A DNA stretch of 35,328 nucleotides from an uncultured Paracoccaceae bacterium (GTDB taxonomy: Bacteria; Pseudomonadota; Alphaproteobacteria; Rhodobacterales; Rhodobacteraceae). The notes under the pieces are model-generated. The model saw nothing but the letters and a program-made list of their open reading frames with translations, searched no databases and had not been told where the DNA came from. The stretch spans positions 1-35,328 of the forward strand of contig CALBSG010000149.1 in NCBI GenBank assembly GCA_937927675.1. Direction: 5' to 3'. Each line of letters starts with the position of its first letter. Within the stretch, counting starts at the first letter, position 1. The position numbers were made by a program, and so were the translations under genes. Positions 23,420-30,414 of this stretch are shown piece by piece.

Positions 23420-23547
23420 GAGGGGTCTTTAACGGGAGAATTTTCTTCCCATCTAACAAGACAGCAAGCGGTTCTGGAACCCCGCTTCGTCTGTCTACTG
23501 TCCCTCGTTCCACACCTTGCGCCCGGGGTCTTTCCCGGGCGTTTTTC
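23420..23547 (+). ncRNA. Candidate structured small RNA or attenuator between rlmB and the CoA-binding gene
   Basis: This non-coding stretch can fold into three consecutive elements. The first is GGGAGAA/TTCTTCCC (23434-23450, one bulge). The second is a long stem-loop with outer stem AGACAG (23459-23464) / CTGTCT (23491-23496) and inner stem AAGCGGTT (23466-23473) / AACC-CC-CGCTT region ending at 23487. The third is an intrinsic terminator, GCCCGGG (23521-23527) / CCCGGGC (23534-23540) with GTTTTTC. I recognise no known RNA family and no clear promoter, so it could be an sRNA, a processed 3' UTR of rlmB, or a leader attenuator of the next gene. Confidence 0.4.
23521..23547 (+). terminator. 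Rho-independent terminator downstream of rlmB
   Basis: GCCCGGG at 23521-23527 pairs with CCCGGGC at 23534-23540 around a GTCTTT loop and is followed by GTTTTTC. It sits 18 bases before the ATG of the next gene, so it would also stop most read-through into that gene. Confidence 0.88.
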
Positions 23548-23564
23548 TGTCTGGAGGCCCTTAG

Positions 23565-23975
23565 ATGACTGAAGATGCCCGCATCGCCCGGATCCTTGGC
23601 ACGGTCAAAACCATCGCCCTTGTCGGCTGGTCGCCCAAGGCTGACCGCCCCAGCCACCGCGTCGCGGCTTTTCTGAAATCCCGCGGGTATCGGGTGATTC
23701 CGGTCAATCCGGGGCAGGCCGGGCAGGACAGCGGGCTTGGCGAGGTGGTGCGCGGATCGCTGGCAGAGGTGGGGCCGGTGGATATGGTCGACATCTTCCG
23801 CCGGGCCGAGGAAGTGGGGCCGGTGGTCGAGGAGGCCATCGCAACCGGGGCATCGGTGATCTGGATGCAACTGGGCATCGAAAACCCCGAGGCGGCCGCC
23901 CGTGCCGAAGCGGCGGGCATGGAGGTGGTGATGAACCGCTGCCCGGCCATCGAAATTCCGCGGCTGGGTCTTTAG
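23565..23975 (+). CDS. CoA-binding domain protein (YccU family)
   Basis: A 136-residue Rossmann-fold CoA-binding protein. Typical segments are KTIALVGWSPKADRPSHRVAAFL, GYRVIPVNPGQ, VDMVDIFRRAEEVGPVVEEAI, VIWMQLGIENPEAAARAEAAGM and the conserved end VVMNRCPAIE. The family binds CoA but its cellular role is not well defined. GGAGG at 23552-23556 lies 8 bases before ATG 23565. Because an intrinsic terminator lies just upstream, its expression may depend on read-through or a promoter close to the terminator. Confidence 0.92.
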   Translation: MTEDARIARILGTVKTIALVGWSPKADRPSHRVAAFLKSRGYRVIPVNPGQAGQDSGLGEVVRGSLAEVGPVDMVDIFRRAEEVGPVVEEAIATGASVIWMQLGIENPEAAARAEAAGMEVVMNRCPAIEIPRLGL

Positions 23976-23977
23976 GT

Positions 23978-23999
23978 CAAATTTCGTCGAAGAAATTTG
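23978..23999. repeat. Palindromic repeat between convergent genes
   Basis: CAAATTTC (23978-23985) and GAAATTTG (23992-23999) are perfect inverted repeats around GTCGAA. It occupies most of the 29-base gap between the CoA-binding gene and convergent hisE. It resembles AAATTTC-type palindromes that recur between genes in Rhodobacterales and may act as a bidirectional terminator. Confidence 0.7.
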
Positions 24000-24004
24000 G
24001 CGCG

Positions 24005-24331
24005 TCAGCCGCGGGCGGCCTTTTCGGCGATACCCGAGGTGCCTTCGCGGCGTTCCAGTTCAGCCAGAACCTGATCGAGACTGACATCGCGCGCGGCCAG
24101 CATGACGAGCAGATGGTAAAGCACATCCGCCGCCTCGGCCGTCAGCTTCTCGCCGTCGCCCTTGACCGCCTCGATAATGGCCTCCACCGCCTCTTCGCCG
24201 AATTTCTCGGCGCATTTTTCCGGGCCTTTGGCGAACAGCTTGGCGGTCCAACTGCTGTCAGGATCCGCGCCCTTGCGCGAGGCAATGGTGGCGGCAAGAC
24301 GGGTCAGAGCATTCGGTTCTGCAGCGGTCAT
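24005..24331 (-). CDS. hisE: Phosphoribosyl-ATP pyrophosphatase
   Basis: A 108-residue MazG-like all-alpha enzyme that hydrolyses phosphoribosyl-ATP to phosphoribosyl-AMP, the second step of histidine synthesis. The metal-binding helices are visible in GPEKCAEKFGEEAVEAIIEA and LTAEAADVLYHLLVML. It is a stand-alone HisE, not fused to HisI, as usual in alphaproteobacteria. Its ATG at 24331 overlaps the hisF stop (ATGA), so it is the last, translationally coupled gene of the hisA-hisF-hisE unit. Confidence 0.96.
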   Translation of the reverse strand: MTAAEPNALTRLAATIASRKGADPDSSWTAKLFAKGPEKCAEKFGEEAVEAIIEAVKGDGEKLTAEAADVLYHLLVMLAARDVSLDQVLAELERREGTSGIAEKAARG

Positions 24332-25089
24332 GTCAGCCTCATGGGAATACCGGCTGCCGCCATATGGGCCTTGGCCTGACCGATGGAATAAGTGCCGAAA
24401 TGGAAGATGGAGGCGGCCAGCACGGCGTTGGCATGACCTTCGGTGACACCTTCGACGAGGTGATCCAGCGTGCCAACCCCGCCGCTGGCGATCACCGGGA
24501 TCGGCACGGCATCGGCAATGGCACGGGTCAGGGGCAGGTTATAGCCGCCCTTGGTGCCATCGCGGTCCATCGAGGTCAGCAGAATTTCGCCCGCGCCCTT
24601 GGCGGCAACGGTGCGGGCAAACTCTACGGCATCAATGCCGGTGGGTTTGCGCCCGCCATGGGTGAAAATCTCCCATTTGCCGGGGGCAACGGTCTTGGCG
24701 TCAATCGCGACGACGATACATTGCGAGCCGAAGCGATCGGCGGCCTCGGCCACCACATCGGGGTTGGCGACGGCGGCAGAGTTGAAAGACACCTTGTCAG
24801 CCCCGGCCAAGAGGAGCGCGCGCACATCGTGATGCGTCCTGACCCCACCGCCCACGGTCAGCGGCATGAAGCATTGCTCGGCGGTGCGGGTGACCAGATC
24901 GAACATGGTGCCGCGGTTTTCATGCGTGGCATGGATGTCAAGAAAGCACAGCTCATCCGCACCGGCGGCGTCATAGGCGCGGGCCGCCTCGACCGGGTCG
25001 CCGGCGTCGATCAGGTTGACGAAGTTGACACCCTTGACCACACGGCCATCGGCGACATCAAGGCAGGGGATGAGGCGGGTTTTCAGCAT
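24328..25089 (-). CDS. hisF: Imidazole glycerol phosphate synthase, cyclase subunit
   Basis: A 253-residue TIM barrel. The catalytic aspartates Asp11 (RLIPCLDVADG) and Asp130 (VVAIDAKTV) are at the classical positions, and phosphate-binding segments GGGVRTH and IASGGVGTLDH are present. HisF uses ammonia delivered by HisH to make imidazole glycerol phosphate and AICAR. ATG 25089 (MLKTRLIPCLD) is the universal start. hisH lies about 2.5 kb upstream in the same orientation, separated by an opposite-strand block. hisE overlaps the 3' end by four bases. Confidence 0.97.
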   Translation of the reverse strand: MLKTRLIPCLDVADGRVVKGVNFVNLIDAGDPVEAARAYDAAGADELCFLDIHATHENRGTMFDLVTRTAEQCFMPLTVGGGVRTHHDVRALLLAGADKVSFNSAAVANPDVVAEAADRFGSQCIVVAIDAKTVAPGKWEIFTHGGRKPTGIDAVEFARTVAAKGAGEILLTSMDRDGTKGGYNLPLTRAIADAVPIPVIASGGVGTLDHLVEGVTEGHANAVLAASIFHFGTYSIGQAKAHMAAAGIPMRLT

Positions 25090-25124
25090 GGGCAAACCGT
25101 AGCGCGTGAGGCAGGGCGGGGGAA

Positions 25125-25173
25125 GGGGGCTTTGCCCCCTCTGGCCTTTGGCCATTCACCCCGAGAGTATTTT
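25125..25173. repeat. Intergenic repeat element with two hairpins between hisA and hisF
   Basis: GGGGGC-TTT-GCCCCC (25125-25139) and TGGCC-TTT-GGCCA (25142-25154) are followed by CCCCGAGAGTATTTT (25159-25173). Read on the minus strand, AAAATACTCTCGGGG followed by hairpins is a pattern I know from many Rhodobacteraceae intergenic regions. A related element lies between hisH and hisB. Confidence 0.65.
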
Positions 25174-25185
25174 GAAAGGCGCAAC

Positions 25186-25905
25186 TCAGGACGCGAGGGC
25201 CTTGAGGGCAGCGGTGAGATCAATGGCCCCGTCATAAAGCGCGCGGCCCGAAATCGCGCCCGCGATGACGCCGGTATCTTTCAGCGCGGTCAGGTCTTCC
25301 ATGCGGCTGACGCCACCAGAGGCGATGACCGGGATCGAGACGGCGCGGGCCAGCGCCTCGGTTGCTTCGATGTTGGGGCCTTGCATGGCACCATCGCGGT
25401 CGATGTCGGTGTAGATGATTGCCGCCACCCCCGCATCTTCAAAGCTGCGGGCGAGATCGGTGGCTTGCACGGTGGTTTCCGTCGCCCAGCCCTTGGTGGC
25501 GACAAAGCCCTTGCGCGCGTCGATGCCGACGGCGACCTTGCCGGGGAAGGCACGCGCGGCTTCACGGACGAGATCCGGGTTTTCGACGGCAACCGTGCCA
25601 AGGATGACCCGGGCGAGACCTTTTTCCAGCCACATCGCAATGGTCGCCATATCCCGGATGCCGCCGCCAAGTTGGGCGGGAACCTTGACCGCTTTCAAGA
25701 TCGCCTCGACTGCCGCGCCATTGACCGGGGTTCCGGCAAAGGCGCCGTTCAGGTCCACCAGATGCAGCCATTGGCAGCCGGCCTCTTGGAACTTTAGGGC
25801 CTGAGCCGCAGGGTCATCACCAAAGACGGTGGCGGCCGACATTTCGCCGCGCAAGAGCCGCACGCATTGGCCGTCTTTCAGGTCGATCGCGGGATAGAGG
25901 ATCAT
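25186..25905 (-). CDS. hisA: ProFAR isomerase (phosphoribosylformimino-AICAR-P isomerase)
   Basis: A 239-residue TIM barrel catalysing the Amadori rearrangement that precedes the HisH/HisF step. The catalytic aspartates are Asp8 (LYPAIDLKDGQCVRL) and Asp129 (AVGIDARKGF), and phosphate loops are GGGIRDM and IASGGVSRMED. GGAGAG lies seven bases before ATG 25905. It is followed by a 96-base spacer holding an intergenic repeat, then hisF and hisE. It is divergent from the DUF2147 gene. Confidence 0.97.
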   Translation of the reverse strand: MILYPAIDLKDGQCVRLLRGEMSAATVFGDDPAAQALKFQEAGCQWLHLVDLNGAFAGTPVNGAAVEAILKAVKVPAQLGGGIRDMATIAMWLEKGLARVILGTVAVENPDLVREAARAFPGKVAVGIDARKGFVATKGWATETTVQATDLARSFEDAGVAAIIYTDIDRDGAMQGPNIEATEALARAVSIPVIASGGVSRMEDLTALKDTGVIAGAISGRALYDGAIDLTAALKALAS

Positions 25906-26050
25906 GGCGCTCTCCGGTTTTTTGCTGCGTTTGCATTAGGACGGGTGGGGGTAAATGCCAAGGGGCAAAGGCAGAGTCGCGGCGGCGTGCTGGACAGGCG
26001 GCGGGTATTGGTCGATGATCGGGGTAGGTTTCTCGGGAGGGAGTGTGACC

Positions 26051-26464
26051 ATGAAGGTAGGAAGGCTGGCGGCGGTTCTGGCGCTGGGGATGGCATTTGG
26101 CGCGGGGGCGGGTGCCGGGGCGGCTGGGGCCGATCCGGTCGAGGGCATCTGGAAAACAAAGCCCGATGATAATGGCAACTTTGGCCATGTGCAGATCGAA
26201 CCTTGTGGGCCAGCGTTTTGCGGCACTTTGGTCAAGGCCTTTGATGGCGCTGGCAAAGAGATTGAAAGCCCGAATGTCGGCAAGAAGATCGTCTGGGACA
26301 TGGTGGCCTATCCTGATGGGCTTTATGACGATGGCAAGATCTGGTCACCGGATCGCGATAAGACCTACAGCAGCGACATGACGCTTTCGGGTGACAGTCT
26401 GAGCGTGCGCGGCTGCGTCTTTGGGATTTGCCGCGATGGCGGCACTTGGGCGCGCGTCAATTAA
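26051..26464 (+). CDS. DUF2147 family exported protein
   Basis: A 137-residue secreted protein. The signal peptide (MKVGRLAAVLALGMAFGAGA) is probably cleaved after residue 27 (AGA). The mature part starts DPVEGIWKTKPDDNGNFGHV, the usual DUF2147 opening, and has four cysteines in two close pairs (CGPAFC and CVFGIC) that could form disulfides in the periplasm. The fold is probably a small lipocalin-like beta barrel, with no known function. CGGGAGGGAG ends eight bases before ATG 26051, which decides this start over in-frame upstream ATGs. It begins the opposite-strand block inside the his genes. Confidence 0.9.
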   Translation: MKVGRLAAVLALGMAFGAGAGAGAAGADPVEGIWKTKPDDNGNFGHVQIEPCGPAFCGTLVKAFDGAGKEIESPNVGKKIVWDMVAYPDGLYDDGKIWSPDRDKTYSSDMTLSGDSLSVRGCVFGICRDGGTWARVN

Positions 26465-26548
26465 CCGTTAAGCGCAAGCTTCGGGTCGCACCGGCGCCTT
26501 TGTCATGGCATGAAGCGCCCTGACAAAGGCAAAAAGGCGCGGGCGCAG

Positions 26549-27427
26549 ATGACATCGATGAATTGGCTGGTTCTGGCGGTCTTGTCCATTCTGTGGGGCG
26601 GATCGTTTCTGTTTGTGGAACTGGCCTTGCAGGGTTTGCCTGTGCTGACCATCGTTTGGCTGCGCGTGGCCGGGGCGGCGGGGCTTTTGGCGCTCTGGTT
26701 GGGCCTGATTGGGCCCGGCTTTCCCAAGGGGCGGCGAAACTGGGGCGCGCTGGGCCTCATGGGGCTTTTGAACAATGCGGTGCCTTTCACGCTTTTGGTC
26801 ATGGCACAGGGGCAGATCACGGGTGGGCTTGCCTCGATCTTGAATGCGACGACGCCCTTGTGGACGGTGCTTGTCGCCCATGTCTTCACGCAAGATGAGC
26901 GGATCACCAAGTCCAAGGCGCTGGGTTTGGCCTTGGGCTTTGCCGGGGTTCTGGTGATTGCCGGGGGCGGTGGTGCGGCCAGTCTTTGGGCCGTGGCGGC
27001 CTGTCTTGGCGCGGCTTTGTCCTATGGGTTTTCGGGCGTCTGGGGGCGGCGGTTCAAGGCGATGGGGCTTGCCCCCTTGCAGGTGGCCTTTGGCATGTTG
27101 GCCTCGTCTGCGCTGATCTTGCTGCCGCTTTGGGCGGTGATTGACCGGCCCTGGGCGATGGACCTGCCAGCCGCGCGCCCCTTGGCGGCAGTGGCGGCGC
27201 TGGCGGTTTTGTCCACCGCGCTGGCCTATATCCTCTACTTCCGGCTTTTGGCCCAAGCAGGGGCGGTGATGCTGTCGCTGGTAACCTTTCTTATCCCCGC
27301 CTCGGCCATCGGGCTTGGCGTGGTGATCTTGGGTGAGCCGGTGATGCCGCGCCATTTGGCTGGGCTGGCGCTGATTTTGCTGGGGCTTTTGGCGATGGAT
27401 GGAAGGATTGCCAAATGGCGAAGCTGA
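26549..27427 (+). CDS. EamA/DMT family transporter
   Basis: An inner-membrane protein of about 292 residues with two EamA repeats and about ten membrane helices (MNWLVLAVLSILWGGSFLFVE opens the first; YGFSGVWGRRFKAMG lies in the second half). Characteristic segments are NNAVPFTLLVMAQ, ILNATTPLWTVLVAHVF and LGVVILGEPV. Members mostly export amino acids or other small metabolites; the substrate is unknown. Start choice is ambiguous: 26549 has an AAAAAGG upstream; 26510 would add 13 basic residues and has no ribosome site; 26558 also fits. The 3' end overlaps the Ada-domain gene by 13 bases. Confidence 0.9.
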   Translation: MTSMNWLVLAVLSILWGGSFLFVELALQGLPVLTIVWLRVAGAAGLLALWLGLIGPGFPKGRRNWGALGLMGLLNNAVPFTLLVMAQGQITGGLASILNATTPLWTVLVAHVFTQDERITKSKALGLALGFAGVLVIAGGGGAASLWAVAACLGAALSYGFSGVWGRRFKAMGLAPLQVAFGMLASSALILLPLWAVIDRPWAMDLPAARPLAAVAALAVLSTALAYILYFRLLAQAGAVMLSLVTFLIPASAIGLGVVILGEPVMPRHLAGLALILLGLLAMDGRIAKWRS

Positions 27428-27642
27428 CGGGAGGCCGGGCGGCGAGTGCAGCCGAATGGCAGGCCTTTGCCGCGCGGCAGGACAGCGGTTTGGTCTATGC
27501 CGTTGCGACGACCGGCATCCATTGCCGGGCAGGCTGCCCGGCGCGGGTGCCCTTGCAGGCGAACCTGCGGATTTTTGACAGCCGCGCAGAGGCTGAGACT
27601 GCAGGCTATCGCGCCTGCAAGCGCTGTGGTGGCGGGGGATGA
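27415..27642 (+). CDS. Stand-alone Ada zinc-binding (methylphosphotriester acceptor) domain protein
   Basis: A 75-residue protein matching only the N-terminal domain of Ada. The four zinc cysteines are Cys37, Cys41 (TTGIHCRAGCPAR), Cys68 and Cys71 (GYRACKRC), one residue off E. coli Ada Cys38, 42, 69 and 72. Cys37 corresponds to the residue that accepts methyl groups from DNA phosphotriesters. The HTH and methyltransferase domains of full Ada are absent: the frame stops at 27642, four bases from convergent hisH. It overlaps the EamA gene by 13 bases, so is co-translated with it. It may be a methyl-damage sensor, a plain zinc DNA-binding module, or a relic. Confidence 0.85.
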   Translation: MAKLTGGRAASAAEWQAFAARQDSGLVYAVATTGIHCRAGCPARVPLQANLRIFDSRAEAETAGYRACKRCGGGG

Positions 27643-27646
27643 GCGC

Positions 27647-28294
27647 TTAGGGCGCCCATGTCAGGAAGTTGCCGATCAGGCGCAGACCCAGACCTTGCGA
27701 TTTTTCCGGGTGGAACTGCATGCCCAGCATGGTGTCCCGCCCGATCAACGCGGTGATGTCGCCGGCGTAATCGCAATGCGCCAGCCGATGCGCCGGGTTG
27801 GCCACGCGGAAGTGATAGGAATGGACGAAATAGGCGTGATCGCCCGTCTTGACGCCTTTCAGCACCGGGTGGCTGTGATCGGGGGTGTCGATCACCAGAT
27901 CGTTCCAGCCCATATGCGGCACCTTGAAGGTCGGATTGCCGGGCGTGATTTTCACCACCTCGCCGGGGATCCAGTCAAAGCCTCTGGTGTTTTCGTATTC
28001 GCGGCCCCAGCTTGCCATCATCTGCATGCCGACGCAGATGCCAAGGAAGGGGCGGGCGCGGGTGGTGACGGCCTCGGAGATGGCCTCGAACAGACCACCG
28101 TAAGATCCCAGCGCCTTGCGGCAGGCGGGGAAGGCCCCATCCCCGGGCAGCACGATGCGGTCGGCGCGGGCGACATCTTCGGGGCGCGAGGAAACCAAGA
28201 TCTCGCCCGCGTCCGTCTCAGTCGCCATGCGCTGAAACGCCTTTTCGGCGGAATGAAGATTGCCGCTGTCATAATCGACGAGGACGGTGAGCAT
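27647..28294 (-). CDS. hisH: Imidazole glycerol phosphate synthase, glutaminase subunit
   Basis: A 215-residue class I glutamine amidotransferase that produces ammonia for HisF. The triad is Cys87 (FLGICVGMQ), His195 and Glu197 (GMQFHPEKSQ); the GDGAFPACR oxyanion region near residue 51 is normal. ATG 28294 (MLTVLVDYDSGN) is the family start; the open frame further upstream overlaps the repeat element and hisB and is not coding. It is separated from hisB by a 68-base spacer with a repeat hairpin. Confidence 0.96.
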   Translation of the reverse strand: MLTVLVDYDSGNLHSAEKAFQRMATETDAGEILVSSRPEDVARADRIVLPGDGAFPACRKALGSYGGLFEAISEAVTTRARPFLGICVGMQMMASWGREYENTRGFDWIPGEVVKITPGNPTFKVPHMGWNDLVIDTPDHSHPVLKGVKTGDHAYFVHSYHFRVANPAHRLAHCDYAGDITALIGRDTMLGMQFHPEKSQGLGLRLIGNFLTWAP

Positions 28295-28316
28295 GTCGGA
28301 CCCCTTGGGATGCTGG

Positions 28317-28339
28317 CCCCGTCGGAGCCTCCGGCGGGG
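28317..28339. repeat. Intergenic hairpin element between hisB and hisH
   Basis: CCCCG-T-CGGAG (28317-28327) pairs with CTCCG-G-CGGGG (28329-28339). Flanking bases on the minus strand read TTGGCCTAAATATCCCCG, comparable to the AAAATACTCTCGGGG element between hisA and hisF. The two are probably members of one Rhodobacteraceae intergenic repeat family and may weaken transcription between the his cistrons. Confidence 0.55.
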
Positions 28340-28362
28340 ATATTTAGGCCAAGATAAAGGCC

Positions 28363-28950
28363 TTAGAGCGCGCCCTTGGTGGACGGCAACACGCCGGCCA
28401 TGCGCGGGTCGGGTTCCACCGCCTCGCGCAGGGCGCGGGCCACGGCTTTGAAGGTGGCCTCGGCGATGTGGTGGCTGTTGAAGCCATGGATCAGATCGAC
28501 ATGCAGCGTGATGCCGCCATGGGTGGCCAAGGCCTGAAAGAACTCGCGCACCAGTTCGGTGTCGAAATTGCCGATTTTGGCGGTCGGCAGGGCAAGGTTC
28601 CAGATCAGGAAGGGGCGCGCCGACAGATCCAGTGCGCAAGCCACCTGCGCATCATCCATCGCAAGACGGAAATGGCCGTAACGGCGGATGCCTTTCTTGT
28701 CGCCCAAGGCCCGGGTCAGGGCCTGACCCAAGGCGATGCCGCAATCTTCCACGGTGTGGTGATCGTCAACGTGCAGATCGCCCGTGGCGCGCAGCGTGAT
28801 GTCGATCAACGAGTGGCGGGCCAGCTGGTCGAGCATATGGTCAAAGAACCCGACCCCGGTCTGGCAATCGGATTTGCCGGTGCCGTCAAGGTTCACCGCA
28901 ACCTCGATCGCGGTTTCATTGGTCTTGCGGGTGATCTCGGCCTTACGCAT
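28363..28950 (-). CDS. hisB: Imidazoleglycerol-phosphate dehydratase
   Basis: A 195-residue monofunctional HisB that removes water from imidazole glycerol phosphate. The manganese-binding motifs are DHMLDQLARHSL, the repeat DDHHTVEDCGIALGQAL and the second-half counterpart FNSHHIAEATFKAVARALREA. ATG 28950 (MRKAEITRKTNET) is preceded by GTGGAG at seven bases; an in-frame GTG four codons upstream overlaps that ribosome site and is unlikely. It is first in the leftward his cluster and has a good promoter directly upstream. Confidence 0.96.
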   Translation of the reverse strand: MRKAEITRKTNETAIEVAVNLDGTGKSDCQTGVGFFDHMLDQLARHSLIDITLRATGDLHVDDHHTVEDCGIALGQALTRALGDKKGIRRYGHFRLAMDDAQVACALDLSARPFLIWNLALPTAKIGNFDTELVREFFQALATHGGITLHVDLIHGFNSHHIAEATFKAVARALREAVEPDPRMAGVLPSTKGAL

Positions 28951-28976
28951 GGGCGTCTCCACTTTGGCTTGGCTGC

Positions 28977-29004
28977 GTTATAGGCGGTGGGGACGGGCTT
29001 GCAA
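28977..29004 (-). promoter_or_regulatory. Candidate hisB promoter
   Basis: On the minus strand TTGCAA (29004-28999) is separated by 16 bases from TATAAC (28982-28977). The predicted start lies about 20 bases before the hisB ATG. The match is good for a Rhodobacterales sigma-70 promoter and, like many there, it lacks T at -7. Confidence 0.55.
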
Positions 29005-29052
29005 AGGCCATGATCGCGCGACTAGATGACCTGCATTGGGAAAGGGCAGGGC

Positions 29053-30405
29053 ATGCAGTGTTTCAAGGCCTATGACATTCGCGGGCGGCTGGGCGAGGAG
29101 TTGAACGCGGATGTGACGCGCACCATCGCCCGCGCCTTTGCCGAGGAATTGGGGGCTTGCCGGGTGGTCTTGGGCCATGATCCGCGCGCCTCATCGGCGG
29201 AATTGGCGGCGGCGGCGGCGGAGGGTCTGATGCAGGCCGGGGCTGAGGTGCTGGTCTTGGGGCTGTGCGGCACCGAGGAGATGTATTTCGCCACCGATCA
29301 TCTTGGCGCGGATGCCGGCATTGAGGTAACGGCCAGCCATAACCCGATGGATTATAACGGTCTGAAATTGGTGGGGCCGGGGGCGCGGCCGCTGACGCAG
29401 GTGCAGTTTCAGGCGGTCAAGGCGCGGGCGATGGCGGCTGATTTCTCCGGGACGCGGGCAGGCAAGCTGACCCCGGTCAACCCGCGCGCGGATTATGTGG
29501 CGCGGCTGCTGTCTTTTGTTGATCTTCCTGCGCTGCGCCCGCTGAAGATCGTGGTTAATGCGGGCAATGGCGCGGCGGGACCGACGTTTGATGCGCTGGC
29601 AGCCGCTTTGCAGGCCGCTGGGGCGCCGCTGGAGTTCATCCGGTTGCACCATGCGCCGGATGGCAGCTTTCCGAACGGGATCCCGAACCCGCTGCTGCCC
29701 GAGAACCAACCCGTCACCGCCGAGGCCGTGCGCGCCCATGGCGCCGATCTGGGCGTTGCGTGGGATGGCGATTTCGACCGCTGTTTTCTCTTTGATGAAA
29801 CCGGGGCCTTTGTCGCCGGCGAATATGTCGTGGGCCTGTTGGCCGAAGTGTTCTTGGCCAAGGAACCGGGGGCCGTGATCGTGCATGACCCGCGGGTGGT
29901 ATGGAACACCCAAGATATCGTTGCCCGCGCCGGGGGGCGGGCGGTGATGGCCCCGACGGGGCATGCCTATCTGAAGGCCGCAATGCGCGAACAAGGGGCG
30001 GTCTACGGCGGCGAGATGTCGGCGCATCACTATTTCCGCGATTTCATGGCCTGCGATTCCGGGATGATCCCGTGGCTTTTGGTGGCCGAATTGATGGGAC
30101 GCTCTGGTCAAAGCCTGTCGGCGCTGCTGGCGGCGCGGCGGGCGGCATATCCCTCCTCGGGCGAGGTGAATTTCAAGGTGGTGGACACGAAAAAGATCAT
30201 CGGCAAAATCGCCTACAGTTACGGCGCACAGGCCGAAGATGTGGACCATCTGGACGGCCACAGCTTTGACATGGGGGCGTGGCGGTTCAACCTGCGCTCG
30301 TCCAACACCGAGCCTTTGCTGCGGCTGAATGTCGAGGCCAAGGGTGATGCCGGGTTGGTGGCGCTGAAGCTGGCGGAACTGTCGGCGGTGATCTCGGCGG
30401 GGTGA
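29053..30405 (+). CDS. manB: Phosphomannomutase / phosphoglucomutase
   Basis: A 450-residue alpha-D-phosphohexomutase. The phosphoserine is Ser95 in VTASHNPMDYNG, the magnesium loop is DGDFDRC, the sugar-recognition loop is GEMSAHHYF and the phosphate-binding loop is RSSNTEPLLRLNVE. It interconverts mannose-6-P and mannose-1-P for GDP-mannose and surface polysaccharides. ATG 29053 (MQCFKAYDIRGRLGEEL) matches family starts and is preceded by GGGCAGGGC; an ATG nine codons upstream is less likely. It is divergent from hisB and convergent with the ribokinase gene (9-base gap). Confidence 0.93.
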   Translation: MQCFKAYDIRGRLGEELNADVTRTIARAFAEELGACRVVLGHDPRASSAELAAAAAEGLMQAGAEVLVLGLCGTEEMYFATDHLGADAGIEVTASHNPMDYNGLKLVGPGARPLTQVQFQAVKARAMAADFSGTRAGKLTPVNPRADYVARLLSFVDLPALRPLKIVVNAGNGAAGPTFDALAAALQAAGAPLEFIRLHHAPDGSFPNGIPNPLLPENQPVTAEAVRAHGADLGVAWDGDFDRCFLFDETGAFVAGEYVVGLLAEVFLAKEPGAVIVHDPRVVWNTQDIVARAGGRAVMAPTGHAYLKAAMREQGAVYGGEMSAHHYFRDFMACDSGMIPWLLVAELMGRSGQSLSALLAARRAAYPSSGEVNFKVVDTKKIIGKIAYSYGAQAEDVDHLDGHSFDMGAWRFNLRSSNTEPLLRLNVEAKGDAGLVALKLAELSAVISAG

Positions 30406-30414
30406 GGGCCCGCG

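Noticed and set aside
24364..25797. A 477-codon plus-strand open frame opposite hisF and hisA
   Set aside because: It is antisense to two fully conserved enzymes; its length only reflects their third-position GC bias.
29191..30261. A 356-codon minus-strand open frame opposite phosphomannomutase
   Set aside because: The sense strand has every catalytic motif of phosphomannomutase; the antisense frame has none.
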